DNA from: Bradyrhizobium sp. B097
GTDB lineage: Bacteria; Pseudomonadota; Alphaproteobacteria; Rhizobiales; Xanthobacteraceae
Reading direction: 5' to 3'
NCBI RefSeq assembly: GCF_038957035.1
Contig: NZ_CP152412.1
Coordinates: forward strand, 8,242,501-8,306,500
Length of the DNA: 64,000 nucleotides
How positions within the stretch are numbered: the stretch's first letter is position 1; each line of letters begins with the position of its first letter. The translations under genes and the position numbers were made by a program. Below the pieces are notes generated by a model, which ran no database searches, was not told where the DNA came from, and saw nothing but the letters and a program-made list of their open reading frames with translations. This document shows, piece by piece, positions 25,702-34,699 of this stretch.

Positions 25702-26187
25702 ATGACGATCAATGTTGGCGACAAGCTGCCGGAAGCCAAGTTTCGCGTAATGACCGCCGAAGGTCCGCAGGTCAAAACCACCGACGACATTTTCAAGGGC
25801 AAGAAGGTCGCCCTGTTTGCGGTGCCCGGCGCCTACACCGGCACCTGCCACAAGATGCATCTGCCGAGCATCTTCCTCAACGCCTATGCCATGAAGAACA
25901 AGGGCGTCGACACCATCGCGATCGTCTCGGTCAACGACGCCTTCGTGATGAACGCCTGGAAGCGCGACACCGACCAGCGCGACGAAGCCGTCTTCCTGGC
26001 CGACGGCAATGCCGACTTCGCCAAGGCGATCGGCATGGAGCTCGACGCCTCCGGCAACGGCCTCGGCATCCGCTCCCACCGCTACTCGATGCTGGTCGAG
26101 GACGGCGTGGTGAAGAAGCTCAACAAGGAGCCGGCTCCGGGCAAGGTCGAGGTCTCCGGCGGCGACACGCTGCTCGGGCAGCTCTGA
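25702..26187 (+). CDS. Peroxiredoxin (Prx5-like, single Cys)
   Basis: 161 aa. Thioredoxin-fold peroxidase of the Prx5/AhpE-type redoxin family: AVPGAYTGTCHKMHLPS, with peroxidatic Cys49 and the preceding Pro/Thr, then VNDAFVMNAW and GIRSHRYSMLVEDGVV with the conserved Arg. It reduces hydroperoxides. No second Cys is present anywhere, so resolution must use an external thiol or glutathione/glutaredoxin. GGGAGAA lies 8 nt before the ATG. It is convergent with rnhA across two repeats. Confidence 0.9.
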   Translation: MTINVGDKLPEAKFRVMTAEGPQVKTTDDIFKGKKVALFAVPGAYTGTCHKMHLPSIFLNAYAMKNKGVDTIAIVSVNDAFVMNAWKRDTDQRDEAVFLADGNADFAKAIGMELDASGNGLGIRSHRYSMLVEDGVVKKLNKEPAPGKVEVSGGDTLLGQL

Positions 26188-26208
26188 GCTGACGGCCCAC
26201 GCACACTG

Positions 26209-26308
26209 TCATCGCCCGGCTCGACCGGGCGATCCAGTACGCCCCGGCCTCTCGTTTCAATCACCACTGTCTCTGGAATACTGGATCGCCCGCTTTCGCG
26301 GGCGATGA
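26209..26308. repeat. Palindromic repeat (copy also at 55.06 kb)
   Basis: TCATCGCCCGGCTCGACCGG...CGATCCAGTA opens it and TACTGGATCGCCCGCTTTCG...CGATGA closes it as an inverted complement. The same two arms with a different centre occur at 55061-55160. Confidence 0.8.
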
Positions 26309-26345
26309 AAGTTGTGGGCATGGCGATAGCCGGGATCGCTGATCC

Positions 26346-26427
26346 GTAGGATGGGTAGAGCGCAGCGAAACCCATCGGCTTCGTGCCGTGTATTGAGATG
26401 ATGGGTTTCGCTTCGCTCTATCCATCC
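26346..26427. repeat. Palindromic repeat
   Basis: GTAGGATGGGTAGAGCGCAG...AAACCCATC pairs with GATGGGTTTCGCTTCGCTCT...CCATCC across a short centre. Together with 26209-26308 it fills the 289-bp gap between the convergent peroxiredoxin and rnhA genes. Confidence 0.65.
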
Positions 26428-26476
26428 GACACAGTTACCCACCCTGCGCAGCCGATACGCGGCGCGACCGTGCGCC

Positions 26477-26938
26477 CTACCCCTTCAACCTTGCCATCGC
26501 CACGCCTTCCCGCGCCAGCTCGTCGGCGCGTTCGTTCTCGGCGTGGCCGGCATGGCCCTTGATCCAGTGCCAGCGCACCTCGTGCGGCTTCAGCGCGGCG
26601 TCGAGGCGCTGCCACAGCTCGACATTCTTCACCGGCTTCTTGTCGGCCGTGCGCCAGCCGTTGCGCTTCCAGCCGTGGATCCATCCGGTGATGCCCTGGC
26701 GGACGTACTGGCTGTCGGTGGTGAGGTCGACTACGCAGGGCTTCTTCAGGGCTTCCAGCGCCGAGATCGCCGCCATCAGCTCCATGCGGTTGTTGGTGGT
26801 GTGCGCCTCGCCGCCCTTCAATTCCTTCTCGACGTCGCCAAATCTGAGGATCGCGCCCCAGCCGCCCGGTCCGGGGTTTCCGGAGCAGGCACCATCGGTG
26901 AAGACAATCACATGCGGCTTGTCGCTCACGCCACGCAT
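26477..26938 (-). CDS. rnhA: Ribonuclease HI
   Basis: 153 aa, the usual RNase HI size. The DEDD metal site is complete: D15 in [18 protein letters not shown]53 in [11 protein letters not shown]75 in [12 protein letters not shown], and the late Asp in NERADELA, with the GHAGHAENE His loop. It degrades the RNA strand of RNA:DNA hybrids. Its start overlaps the last 13 bp of thrB, so it is the third gene of an ispH-thrB-rnhA operon. Confidence 0.95.
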   Translation of the reverse strand: MRGVSDKPHVIVFTDGACSGNPGPGGWGAILRFGDVEKELKGGEAHTTNNRMELMAAISALEALKKPCVVDLTTDSQYVRQGITGWIHGWKRNGWRTADKKPVKNVELWQRLDAALKPHEVRWHWIKGHAGHAENERADELAREGVAMARLKG

Positions 26939-27906
26939 CCTACCGGCGTGATGCCGTAGTCGTTGATCGCAGCGACGTTCTGGTGGAAGCGCAGCTTGCG
27001 GACGTATTCCAGCGGGTCCTTCGGCTGCACCAGCGCACCCGCGGGCACGTTGAGGAAATCGACCAGTCGCGTCAGCAGGAAACGGAGCGCGGCGCCGCGC
27101 GCGAGCAGCGGCAGCGCGGCCTCTTCCGCCGCCGACAATTGCCGCTCGCGGTTATAGGCATTGAGCAGCGCGCGCGCCTTGGTGACGTTGAAGGAATGAT
27201 CCGGCTCGAAGCACCAGGCGTTGAGGCAGATCGCGACGTCGTAGGCCAGGATGTCGTTGCAGGCGAACGGAAAGTCGATCAGGCCCGAGAGCTTGTCGCC
27301 GAGGAAGAAGACGTTGTCGGGAAACAGATCGGCATGGATCACGCCGACCGGAAGGTCCGCCGGCCACGCGGCCTCGAGATGATCGAGCTCGCGCGCGATG
27401 AAGTCGTGCAGACCCGGCTGCACGCTGTCGGCCCGCGCGGCGGCAAGATCGAACAGCGGCCGCCAGCCGGAAACCGACAGCGGATTGTTGCGGACCAGCG
27501 GAAAGTCGCGACCTGCGAGATGCATTTTCGCCAGCGCCTCGCCGACGCCGGAGCAATGCGCCACGTTCGGCCGCCGCGGCCACACGCCTTCGAGGAAGTT
27601 GATGATCGCCGCCGGCCGGCCGGCAAGCCGGCTGTAGACCTCGCCCTTGCGGTTGCGCGCCGGCTGCGGGCACGACACCCCGCGCTCGGCGAGATGCGCC
27701 ATCAGCGACAGGAAATACGGCAGGTCGTCCTCCGCCACGCGCTTCTCATAGAGCGTGAGGATGTAGGCGCCCTGGCTGGTGTGCAGCAGGAAGTTCGAAT
27801 TCTCGACGCCCTCGGCGATGCCCTTGTAGGAGAGCAATTCGCCGATGTCGTAGCTCTTGAGGAATTCCGCGAGGTCTTCGGCGGCAACGTCGGTGTAAAC
27901 CGCCAT
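26926..27906 (-). CDS. thrB: Homoserine kinase (type II, ThrB)
   Basis: 326 aa, APH-fold kinase used by alphaproteobacteria for threonine synthesis. [20 protein letters not shown] is the typical N-terminus; [18 protein letters not shown] is the nucleotide region; [17 protein letters not shown] is the catalytic loop and [11 protein letters not shown] the metal-binding Asp segment. It phosphorylates L-homoserine. It starts 5 bp after the ispH stop and overlaps rnhA by 13 bp. Confidence 0.95.
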   Translation of the reverse strand: MAVYTDVAAEDLAEFLKSYDIGELLSYKGIAEGVENSNFLLHTSQGAYILTLYEKRVAEDDLPYFLSLMAHLAERGVSCPQPARNRKGEVYSRLAGRPAAIINFLEGVWPRRPNVAHCSGVGEALAKMHLAGRDFPLVRNNPLSVSGWRPLFDLAAARADSVQPGLHDFIARELDHLEAAWPADLPVGVIHADLFPDNVFFLGDKLSGLIDFPFACNDILAYDVAICLNAWCFEPDHSFNVTKARALLNAYNRERQLSAAEEAALPLLARGAALRFLLTRLVDFLNVPAGALVQPKDPLEYVRKLRFHQNVAAINDYGITPVGCVA

Positions 27907-27911
27907 ATGGT

Positions 27912-28886
27912 CTATTCCGCGGCGGCAGCGTCGGGCCGCAGCGAACGCGGCAGCGGGAAGAACTCGTTCTCTTCCGCGGCCGAGACCGTCTCCACGTGAA
28001 GCTCGAAGCGCTCGGCGAAGGCGCCCATGATCTCCTCGACGATCACTTCCGGCGCCGAGGCGCCCGCGGTGATGCCGAGGCTCGTGATGCCTTCGAACCT
28101 GCTCCAGTCGATGTCGCTGGCACGTTGTGCAAGCACGGCAATGGGACAGCCCTCGCGCTCGGCGACCTCGCGCAGGCGCTGCGAGTTCGACGAGTTCGGC
28201 GCGCCGACCACGATCAGCGCATCGACCACCGGCGCCACCTTCTTGACCGCCAGCTGGCGGTTGGTGGTGGCGTAGCAGATGTCTTCCTTGTGCGGACCGT
28301 TGACGTTCGGGAAGCGCTGCTTGAGCAGCGCCACGATCTCCGCGGTGTCGTCGATCGACAGCGTGGTCTGGGTCACGAAAGCGAGGTTGTTGGGGTCCTT
28401 CGGGACGAAGGTCTTTGCATCCTCGGCCGTCTCGATCAGGGTCACGGCGCCGACCGGGAGCTGGCCCAGGGTGCCGACCACCTCGGGGTGATGCGAATGC
28501 CCGATCAGCAGGATCTCGCGGCCGCGCTTGAAATGGATCGCCGCCTCGCGGTGGACCTTGGTCACCAGCGGGCAGGTCGCATCCAGCGAGAAGAAATTGC
28601 GGGATTTGGCCTCGGCCGGAACCGACTTGGGAACACCATGGGCCGAAAATACCACCGGCGCATTGGTATCGTCGGGGATTTCGGCCAATTCCTCGACGAA
28701 AATGGCGCCTTTGGTCTTCAGGCTGTCGACCACATACTTGTTATGGACGATTTCGTGCCGGACATAGACCGGGGCACCATAAATGGTGAGCGCGCGTTCG
28801 ACTGTATCGATGGCGCGGACCACCCCGGCGCAAAAGCCGCGGGGGGAACAAAGCACGATTCTAAGATCGGGTTTTTTCGCTGACAT
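27912..28886 (-). CDS. ispH: 4-hydroxy-3-methylbut-2-enyl diphosphate reductase
   Basis: 324 aa. Last enzyme of the MEP isoprenoid pathway, an iron-sulfur protein. The three cluster Cys occur in [13 protein letters not shown] (C19), [11 protein letters not shown] and [11 protein letters not shown], and the substrate motifs [14 protein letters not shown] and NSSNSQRL are intact. The ATG at 28886 is chosen; a TTG at 28904 would add six residues. First gene of the ispH-thrB-rnhA operon. Confidence 0.96.
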   Translation of the reverse strand: MSAKKPDLRIVLCSPRGFCAGVVRAIDTVERALTIYGAPVYVRHEIVHNKYVVDSLKTKGAIFVEELAEIPDDTNAPVVFSAHGVPKSVPAEAKSRNFFSLDATCPLVTKVHREAAIHFKRGREILLIGHSHHPEVVGTLGQLPVGAVTLIETAEDAKTFVPKDPNNLAFVTQTTLSIDDTAEIVALLKQRFPNVNGPHKEDICYATTNRQLAVKKVAPVVDALIVVGAPNSSNSQRLREVAEREGCPIAVLAQRASDIDWSRFEGITSLGITAGASAPEVIVEEIMGAFAERFELHVETVSAAEENEFFPLPRSLRPDAAAAE

Positions 28887-29006
28887 CAGGCTGTCTCGGG
28901 GCAATCTCGGGACCGAATCACCCCTCGCCGGCGGGCGGGGAACGGCCAGTTAGGATAAGGACTTGGGACTGCTTTCGGGCGCTGTCAAGGCGATTTTGCT
29001 GGCCCA

Positions 29007-29035
29007 TTGCGCCATTCCCCCCGGAGGGCTTATAT
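29007..29035 (+). promoter_or_regulatory. Candidate promoter of trcR
   Basis: TTGCGC (29007-29012), a 17-bp spacer and TTATAT (29030-29035) lie about 80 bp before the trcR ATG. A perfect TATAAT at 29042-29047 is a second possible -10 but lacks a matching -35. Confidence 0.35.
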
Positions 29036-29115
29036 AGGCCCTATAATTCCCGTCATCGCCGATGACTACCAGCTTCGCCTCTACAGAGGTGGGCGAAGCA
29101 CAAAGGAGATTTGCC

Positions 29116-29811
29116 ATGAGCAACGCACCGCTGATGCCGAAGGCGACTGCCGTGTGGTTGGTCGATAATACCGCCCTGACGTTCGATCAGGTGGCCGATT
29201 TCACCAAAATGCACCCCCTGGAGGTGCGCGCCATCGCCGACGGCGACGCCGCCCAGGGCATCAAGGGCATGGACCCGATTTCCAACGGCCAGCTGACCCG
29301 CGAGGAGATCGAGCGCGGCGAGCGGGACCAGAATTACCGCCTCAGGCTCCAGGAGAGCAAGGTGGTGCTGCCGACCGCCGCCAAGAAGAAGGGCCCGCGC
29401 TACACCCCGGTGTCGCGCCGCCACGAGCGGCCGAGCGCGATCCTCTGGCTGGTGCGCAACCACCCCGAGCTCAAGGACGCCCAGATCATGCGTCTGGTCG
29501 GCACCACCAAGACCACGATCGCCAGCGTGCGCGACCGCACCCACTGGAACGCCTCGACCCTGACCCCGATGGACCCGGTGACGCTCGGCCTGTGCTCGCA
29601 GATCGAGCTCGATTTCGAGGTGCAGCGCGCCGCCAAGGAGAAGCCGACCACGACCGTCTACGGCGGCGCCACGCTGCTGCCGGCCTCCGAGACCACGCGC
29701 AAGGACGAGCTGGACGATCAGCCGATCGAGCGGCACGACGATCTCAATGTTGATGCCGTGTTCGCCAAGCTGAAGACGATCGGCGGCAAGAAGGCCGACG
29801 ACGAAGAATAG
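29116..29811 (+). CDS. trcR: Cell-cycle transcriptional regulator TrcR (DUF1013)
   Basis: 231 aa. The whole protein follows the alphaproteobacterial DUF1013/TrcR pattern: MPKATAVWLVDNTALTFDQVADF, HPLEVRAIADGD, a central KKKGPRYTPVSRRHERPSAILWLVRNHPEL, then the helix-turn-helix-like LKDAQIMRLVGTTKTTIASV. The family regulates cell-cycle genes and associates with transcription. The start is fixed by AAAGGAGAT 6 nt before the ATG. Monocistronic, with its own terminator. Confidence 0.9.
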   Translation: MSNAPLMPKATAVWLVDNTALTFDQVADFTKMHPLEVRAIADGDAAQGIKGMDPISNGQLTREEIERGERDQNYRLRLQESKVVLPTAAKKKGPRYTPVSRRHERPSAILWLVRNHPELKDAQIMRLVGTTKTTIASVRDRTHWNASTLTPMDPVTLGLCSQIELDFEVQRAAKEKPTTTVYGGATLLPASETTRKDELDDQPIERHDDLNVDAVFAKLKTIGGKKADDEE

Positions 29812-29844
29812 GCGCTGGCTGCGTTTCTCGAGGACCGGAATACG

Positions 29845-29872
29845 AAACGCGGCAGGGCAACCCGCCGCGTTT
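29845..29872 (+). terminator. Intrinsic terminator of trcR
   Basis: AAACGCGGC, a 10-nt loop, GCCGCGTTT and then TTG form a perfect 9-bp stem with a T-run, 34 bp after the trcR stop. Confidence 0.8.
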
Positions 29873-29931
29873 TTGTTTGGGGCACGGGTAGCCTCGATCC
29901 CGCTAGCGGCGCGCCGGTGGCCCGCTTTCGC

Positions 29932-31047
29932 TTACCCGAACGAGAAGCGCCGGTGGGCGAAGTCGAGCAACGGACGTTCGAAATATCGATAACTCAGGGC
30001 ACACAGGGCGAACGTCAGCGCGAGCGCGCCGAAGGTCAGCGAGAGGCCGGCGAGGCTCTCGACTGTCCTCGGTTGATGCAGCACGGCGAACAGCAGGTAC
30101 AGGATGACGTGGTGGGTGAGATACGCCGCGTAGGACGTCCTGGCGAAGAAGCTCGCGACCGAACTGCGCAGCAGCGCGAGCTTTGGCGAGCCGCGATTTT
30201 CGAGGACGACGAACAGCAGAGAACCGAAGAAGATCTCGACCTGCGTGTGCGAGAACGCCACCGACCAGCGCTTCCATCCGAACAGCCACAGCAGCGGAAG
30301 CGAGACGCTCGACCATTTGAGGACGGCTGCGACGCGTCTGGAGACCTCGGCATCCGGCTTGCGATAGAGGCGCCACCAGGCGATCAGCGCGCCGATCGCC
30401 AGCGAATCGATCCTGAACTGCGGCAGCACGTACCAGCCGTAAGCGTCCGGCAGCGCGCTATCGATCAGGCGTCCGATCGGGCAGATCAGGATCGGCACGA
30501 GCAGGATCGCGAACAGCCGCTCGGACGGGATGTTCCGCACCAGCAACGGAAACAGCAGATAAAACTGCTCCTCGATCGCGAGCGACCAGGTGACGGCCAG
30601 CCAGAAGGCGCCATCGGTCTGCGCCTTGGCCATGCCGAAGTTCTGCAAGCCGAACAAATACAGCCAGCCGGGCACGCCCCTTGTGTCGAACAGATCAGGG
30701 CTTAGCGAAAAATACCAGCCGATCAGAGCGCAAGCGCACATCAGGTAGTAGAGCGGCCAGATGCGAAACGCGCGCCTGCCGTAGAAGGCCGAGTAATATC
30801 GTTCGGCCGCGCGGTGGCGCAGCAGAATTTCCGTGATGAGATAGCCGGACAGAATGAAGAACAGGTCGACGCCGAAGCGGCCGACATGCAGCAGTTTCCA
30901 CGGCCAGCCCTGCGGACCGTCCGGCGCGCCGAAATAGTGCCAGATGACGACGATCAGCAACGCGATCGCGCGCAGCCCGTCGAGCTCTCCGATCCTGTCA
31001 CGCTCCAACGCGAGCTCGCCTTCCACAAGCACAGGACCTGGTCTCAT
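29932..31047 (-). CDS. Acyltransferase 3 family membrane protein (OafA/YrhL-like)
   Basis: 371 aa with about ten membrane spans. IGELDGLRAIALLIVVIWHYFG carries the family's conserved Arg and His; FGVDLFFILSGYLITEILL and FWLAVTWSLAIEEQFYLLFPLL are further signatures. Such enzymes O-acylate sugars of polysaccharides or glycolipids at the inner membrane. The ATG at 31047 is preferred because the 25 residues above it are not conserved-looking. A single gene, so the acceptor glycan is unknown. Confidence 0.87.
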   Translation of the reverse strand: MRPGPVLVEGELALERDRIGELDGLRAIALLIVVIWHYFGAPDGPQGWPWKLLHVGRFGVDLFFILSGYLITEILLRHRAAERYYSAFYGRRAFRIWPLYYLMCACALIGWYFSLSPDLFDTRGVPGWLYLFGLQNFGMAKAQTDGAFWLAVTWSLAIEEQFYLLFPLLVRNIPSERLFAILLVPILICPIGRLIDSALPDAYGWYVLPQFRIDSLAIGALIAWWRLYRKPDAEVSRRVAAVLKWSSVSLPLLWLFGWKRWSVAFSHTQVEIFFGSLLFVVLENRGSPKLALLRSSVASFFARTSYAAYLTHHVILYLLFAVLHQPRTVESLAGLSLTFGALALTFALCALSYRYFERPLLDFAHRRFSFG

Positions 31048-31152
31048 CCAAAACAGCCGCTCATGATTGCATGCGGCGAGCCAACACCTTGCCGGAATTT
31101 GGCCCGGCGGCCGTCCACGCATACCCGACCGGCCGGGCAGTAGCCAGCGCGC

Positions 31153-31425
31153 CTAGTGGCGGTCCGGATTGTTCATCATGTATTCGCCGAGATCGCGCTG
31201 CCGCCGATCGGTGCGGGCTTCGGCGTTCTGGCGCTGGACGTCGCGATCCTTGCGGCAGGCGACATATTCGGGCGATCCGACCGCGACCTTGCCGTTGCCC
31301 TGGCAATACTGATCGTCGTCGCCCATGCTCTCCGCGATCGGCGATCGGCCGCGCTCCAGACAGCCTGCCAGCAGCGGCAGTGCGAGCAGCAATGCAAGAG
31401 GCGCGCGTGCGGAAATGGATCGCAT
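31153..31425 (-). CDS. Small lipoprotein
   Basis: 90 aa. A lipoprotein signal peptide (MRSISARAPLALLLALPLLAGC) has a lipobox LAGC, so Cys would be lipidated. The mature part is short, hydrophilic and charged, with two further Cys (QYCQGNG, VACRKDRD) and a QRQNAEARTDRRQRDL helix. The start at 31425 is chosen because the upstream in-frame extension lacks a signal sequence. Function unknown. Confidence 0.65.
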   Translation of the reverse strand: MRSISARAPLALLLALPLLAGCLERGRSPIAESMGDDDQYCQGNGKVAVGSPEYVACRKDRDVQRQNAEARTDRRQRDLGEYMMNNPDRH

Positions 31426-31576
31426 CCGGTGGTCCGTATCTGGTGGCACATGACAGGGAAGGTCGGGATGACCCGGCAATCCATCAAAATCAAGGCCATT
31501 TTGCTTCCGATGGGTTTCGATGGAGCGCAAGCCCGATTGCACGATGGCACGCTCATTGATGGATCTCGCCCGGGGC

Positions 31577-31704
31577 CACCCCTCTCCCTACCCTCTCCCG
31601 CAAGGGGAGAGGGAACCCTTCCGCCGGTGGCCGCCTCACGTCAGGTGAGCACAATGTTCAGGCTCCCTCCCCCCTTGCGGGGGAGGGTTGGGGAGAGGGG
31701 GCCA
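31577..31704. repeat. Palindromic repeat
   Basis: CCCCTCTCCCTACCCTCTCC with CGCAAGGGGAGAGGG on the left and CCCCCTTGCGGGGGAGGG with TTGGGGAGAGGGG on the right are inverted complements. A related repeat lies at 49685-49808. It fills the gap before the prpE stop. Confidence 0.75.
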
Positions 31705-31747
31705 CACGGCGCGCCCTCTCAAGTGCAAGCAAAGCTCTAACGACGAG

Positions 31748-33655
31748 CTACGCCTTGCCCTTCAGCGCCTCGCCGATTTCGTCGAGCACCTTGGGGTCCT
31801 CGATCGTCGCCGGCATGGTCCAGGGCTCGCCGTCAGCGATCTTCTTGATGGTGCCGCGCAGGATCTTGCCGGAGCGGGTCTTCGGCAGCCGCGCCACCGT
31901 GATCGCGAGCTTGAACGCGGCGACCGGTCCGAGCTTCTCGCGCACCAGCGCCACCACTTCCTTCTCGACCTGATCGGGCGCCTTGGTGACGCCAGCCTTC
32001 AGCACCAGGAAGCCGCAGGGCACCTCGCCCTTGATCGCATCCTTGACGCCGAGCACGGCGCATTCGGCGACATCGGGATGCGAGGCGAGGATCTCCTCCA
32101 TGCCGCCGGTGGAGAGCCGGTGGCCGGCGACATTGATGATGTCGTCGGTGCGGCCCATCACCCAGACATAGCCGTCCGCATCCTTGTAGCCGGCGTCCGA
32201 GGTCTTGTAGTAGCCGGGGAATTCCGTGAGATAGGCGTCCCTGAAGCGATCGTCCTGCTGCCACAGCGTCGGCAGGCAGGCCGGCGGCAACGGCAGCTTG
32301 ATCACGATCGAGCCCATGGTGCCCGCGGGGACCGGCTTCGCCGCCTCGTCGACGATGTCGACCTGATAGCCCGGCATCGGCACCGTCGGCGAACCGTGCT
32401 TGACCGGCAACTGACCCAGTCCCACCGGATTGCCGGCAATGCACCAGCCGGTCTCGGTCTGCCACCAGTGATCGATGACAGGCACCTTCAACTGCTGCTC
32501 CGCCCATTCCACCGTCGGCGGGTCGGCGCGCTCACCGGCGAGGAACAGCGTGCGGAAGCGCGAGAGGTCGTAGCTCCTCAGCAGCTTGCCCTCGGGATCT
32601 TCTTTCTTGATCGCACGGAATGCGGTCGGCGCCGTGAAGAAGGCAACCGCCTTGTGCTCTGAGATCACGCGCCAGAACGCGCCGGCATCCGGCGTGCCGA
32701 CCGGCTTGCCCTCATACATGATCGTGGTCGCGCCGTGGATCAGCGGGCCATAGACGATGTAGGAGTGGCCGACCACCCAGCCGATGTCGGAGCCGCACCA
32801 CCAGATCTCGCCGGGCTTCACGCCGTAGAGATTGTGCATCGACCATTTCAGCGCGACCAGATGCCCGCCATTGTCGCGCACCACGCCCTTCGGGATTCCG
32901 GTCGTGCCCGAGGTGTAGAGGATATAGAGCGGATCGGTCGCGGCGACCGGCACGCAGGGCGCGGCCTTGCCGGCGTCGAACGCCGCGCGGCGCAGCGTCG
33001 CCCAATCATGGTCGCGGCCCGCGGTGAGCTCGCAGGCCTGCTGTGGCCGCTGCAGGATGATGCAGGTGTCGGGCTTGGCGCCGGCAAGGCGGATCGCTTC
33101 GTCGAGCAGCGGCTTGTACTGCACGATGCGCCCGGGCTCGATGCCGCAGCTCGCCGAGAAGATCAGCTTCGGCTTGGCGTCGTCGATACGGGTCGCCAGC
33201 TCCTTGGCCGCGAAGCCGCCGAACACCACGCTGTGCACCGCGCCGATCCGCGCGCAGGCGAGCATCGCGACGACAGCCTCCGGCACCATCGGCATATAGA
33301 GGATGACGCGATCGCCCTTGGCCACGCCGAAATCCCGCATGACCGCGGCCAGCGTCTGCACCTCCGCCAGCAGCTCGGCATAGGTGAATTTGGTGATCGT
33401 GTTGGTAAGCGGCGAATCGTGGATCAGCGCGACCTGGCCGGCGCGGCCGCCGGCGACATGGCGATCCAGCGCGTTGTAGCAGGTGTTGATCACGGCGCCG
33501 GCGAACCAGCGTCCATAGGCGCCCACAGAGGGATCGTAGATCTTTTTGGCCGGCTCGATCCAGTCAATCTCGCGCGCCGCTTCCGCCCAAAAACCCTCGG
33601 GGTCTCGAAGCGAGCGGGCATACACCTCATGATACCGGCTCTGCTGGATGTTCAT
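31748..33655 (-). CDS. prpE: Propionyl-CoA synthetase
   Basis: 635 aa, the acetyl/propionyl-CoA synthetase branch of the ANL superfamily. N-terminal YHEVYARSLRDPEGFWAEAA, the phosphate loop ILYTSGTTGIPKG, WWQTETGW (adenylate motif), DAGYKDADGYVWVMGRTDDIINVAGHRLSTGGMEE and the C-terminal KTRSGKILRGT with the catalytic, often acetylation-regulated Lys. The N-terminus and overall pattern match PrpE rather than Acs. GAGGGAGAAACGCG directly before the ATG at 33655 fixes the start. Monocistronic. Confidence 0.88.
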   Translation of the reverse strand: MNIQQSRYHEVYARSLRDPEGFWAEAAREIDWIEPAKKIYDPSVGAYGRWFAGAVINTCYNALDRHVAGGRAGQVALIHDSPLTNTITKFTYAELLAEVQTLAAVMRDFGVAKGDRVILYMPMVPEAVVAMLACARIGAVHSVVFGGFAAKELATRIDDAKPKLIFSASCGIEPGRIVQYKPLLDEAIRLAGAKPDTCIILQRPQQACELTAGRDHDWATLRRAAFDAGKAAPCVPVAATDPLYILYTSGTTGIPKGVVRDNGGHLVALKWSMHNLYGVKPGEIWWCGSDIGWVVGHSYIVYGPLIHGATTIMYEGKPVGTPDAGAFWRVISEHKAVAFFTAPTAFRAIKKEDPEGKLLRSYDLSRFRTLFLAGERADPPTVEWAEQQLKVPVIDHWWQTETGWCIAGNPVGLGQLPVKHGSPTVPMPGYQVDIVDEAAKPVPAGTMGSIVIKLPLPPACLPTLWQQDDRFRDAYLTEFPGYYKTSDAGYKDADGYVWVMGRTDDIINVAGHRLSTGGMEEILASHPDVAECAVLGVKDAIKGEVPCGFLVLKAGVTKAPDQVEKEVVALVREKLGPVAAFKLAITVARLPKTRSGKILRGTIKKIADGEPWTMPATIEDPKVLDEIGEALKGKA

Positions 33656-33765
33656 CGCGTTTCTCCCTCGCGCCGTCGCGCGTGATTTGCCGACCATTGT
33701 CACGGGAAGCGGCGCCGTTTCAAGCCGAAATGACCGCGACCTTCGGCCGGGCAGGCCGGGCTCGG

Positions 33766-34548
33766 CTAATAGCCGTCGACCCCGTTGATCCGCTGCAGCC
33801 GCTCGCGCATTGCCGTTTGCAGGTCATAGCCCGGCTTGCCGAATTCGGCATTGCGGCGGGTGATGAACTGATCCTGCGCGCGCTGCAGCTTGCGCGCCTG
33901 GCGCGGGTCCTGCGCCTCGCGCACCGTGCGGAAGGTCGATGCGACGATCTCGCGATCGAGATCGGCCAGCGCGGGATTGGCGCAGATCGCCTTCTCCACC
34001 GGCCGGCGTGCCTTGCGGCAATCGAAGCTCGGCTTGCCTGCCACCGCCATCAGGGCGCCGATGCGCTCCAGCTCCAGCGACAGCGATTTGTAGTTGGCCT
34101 TGGCGGCGGCGTGATCGGGGTTGAGTTTCACGGCGGCGCCGAAATCCATGATCGCCTTCGGCCGGTCACCCTTGCGGCGCCACAGCTCGCCGCGGGCGTT
34201 GTGGGCGTCGGCAAGCGATGGATCGAGCAGGAGCACGGTGTCGTAATCTCCGATCGCGCGATCGATCATCTGCTTGCGGTCATAGGCGCTCGCGCGCGCC
34301 AGCAGCGCCTTGATTCGATCCGGCTTGGCCACCTTCTCATTGTCGATCAGCGCGCCGCAGGCCTCGATGGTCTTGTCGTCATCCGCGGCCGCGGCGGCGG
34401 CGACGCAGGGTCCGGCATCGGCCTGCACATCCTTGCCGGGCTCGCTGCCGGCCGCGCGCGCAACGCCCGATGTCCGCGCGCCCGACAGCCAAACGCACAG
34501 CAGCGCCAGAGCCAGATTGAAGGCCAGATTCGCAGAGTTGCGTCGCAT
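33766..34548 (-). CDS. Exported TPR protein with LprI-like C-terminus
   Basis: 260 aa. A signal peptide (LAFNLALALLCVWLSGA) precedes two to three TPR units (about 60-165; RAIGDYDTVLLLDPSLADAHNARGELW and KAIMDFGAAVKLNPDHAAA). The C-terminal 80 residues, SFDCRKARRPVEKAICANPALADLDREI...AQDQFITRRNAE, follow the Cys-containing LprI/DUF1311 pattern linked to lysozyme-inhibitor-like proteins. Probably periplasmic, envelope-associated. The ATG at 34548 is chosen for the signal peptide. Confidence 0.75.
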   Translation of the reverse strand: MRRNSANLAFNLALALLCVWLSGARTSGVARAAGSEPGKDVQADAGPCVAAAAAADDDKTIEACGALIDNEKVAKPDRIKALLARASAYDRKQMIDRAIGDYDTVLLLDPSLADAHNARGELWRRKGDRPKAIMDFGAAVKLNPDHAAAKANYKSLSLELERIGALMAVAGKPSFDCRKARRPVEKAICANPALADLDREIVASTFRTVREAQDPRQARKLQRAQDQFITRRNAEFGKPGYDLQTAMRERLQRINGVDGY

Positions 34549-34699
34549 CCCGATCACCGACAAGACATCCCTCTCCCGCGCCCGCACCACCGACCTCTGA
34601 TGTCCGGCAGCGCGCCATTTGCCGCAAAACCACACGCTGGATTATACGTCAATTGCGACGATCGGCTGCACTTGGAGCCGTACTTGGTTGGGGGTTCGC

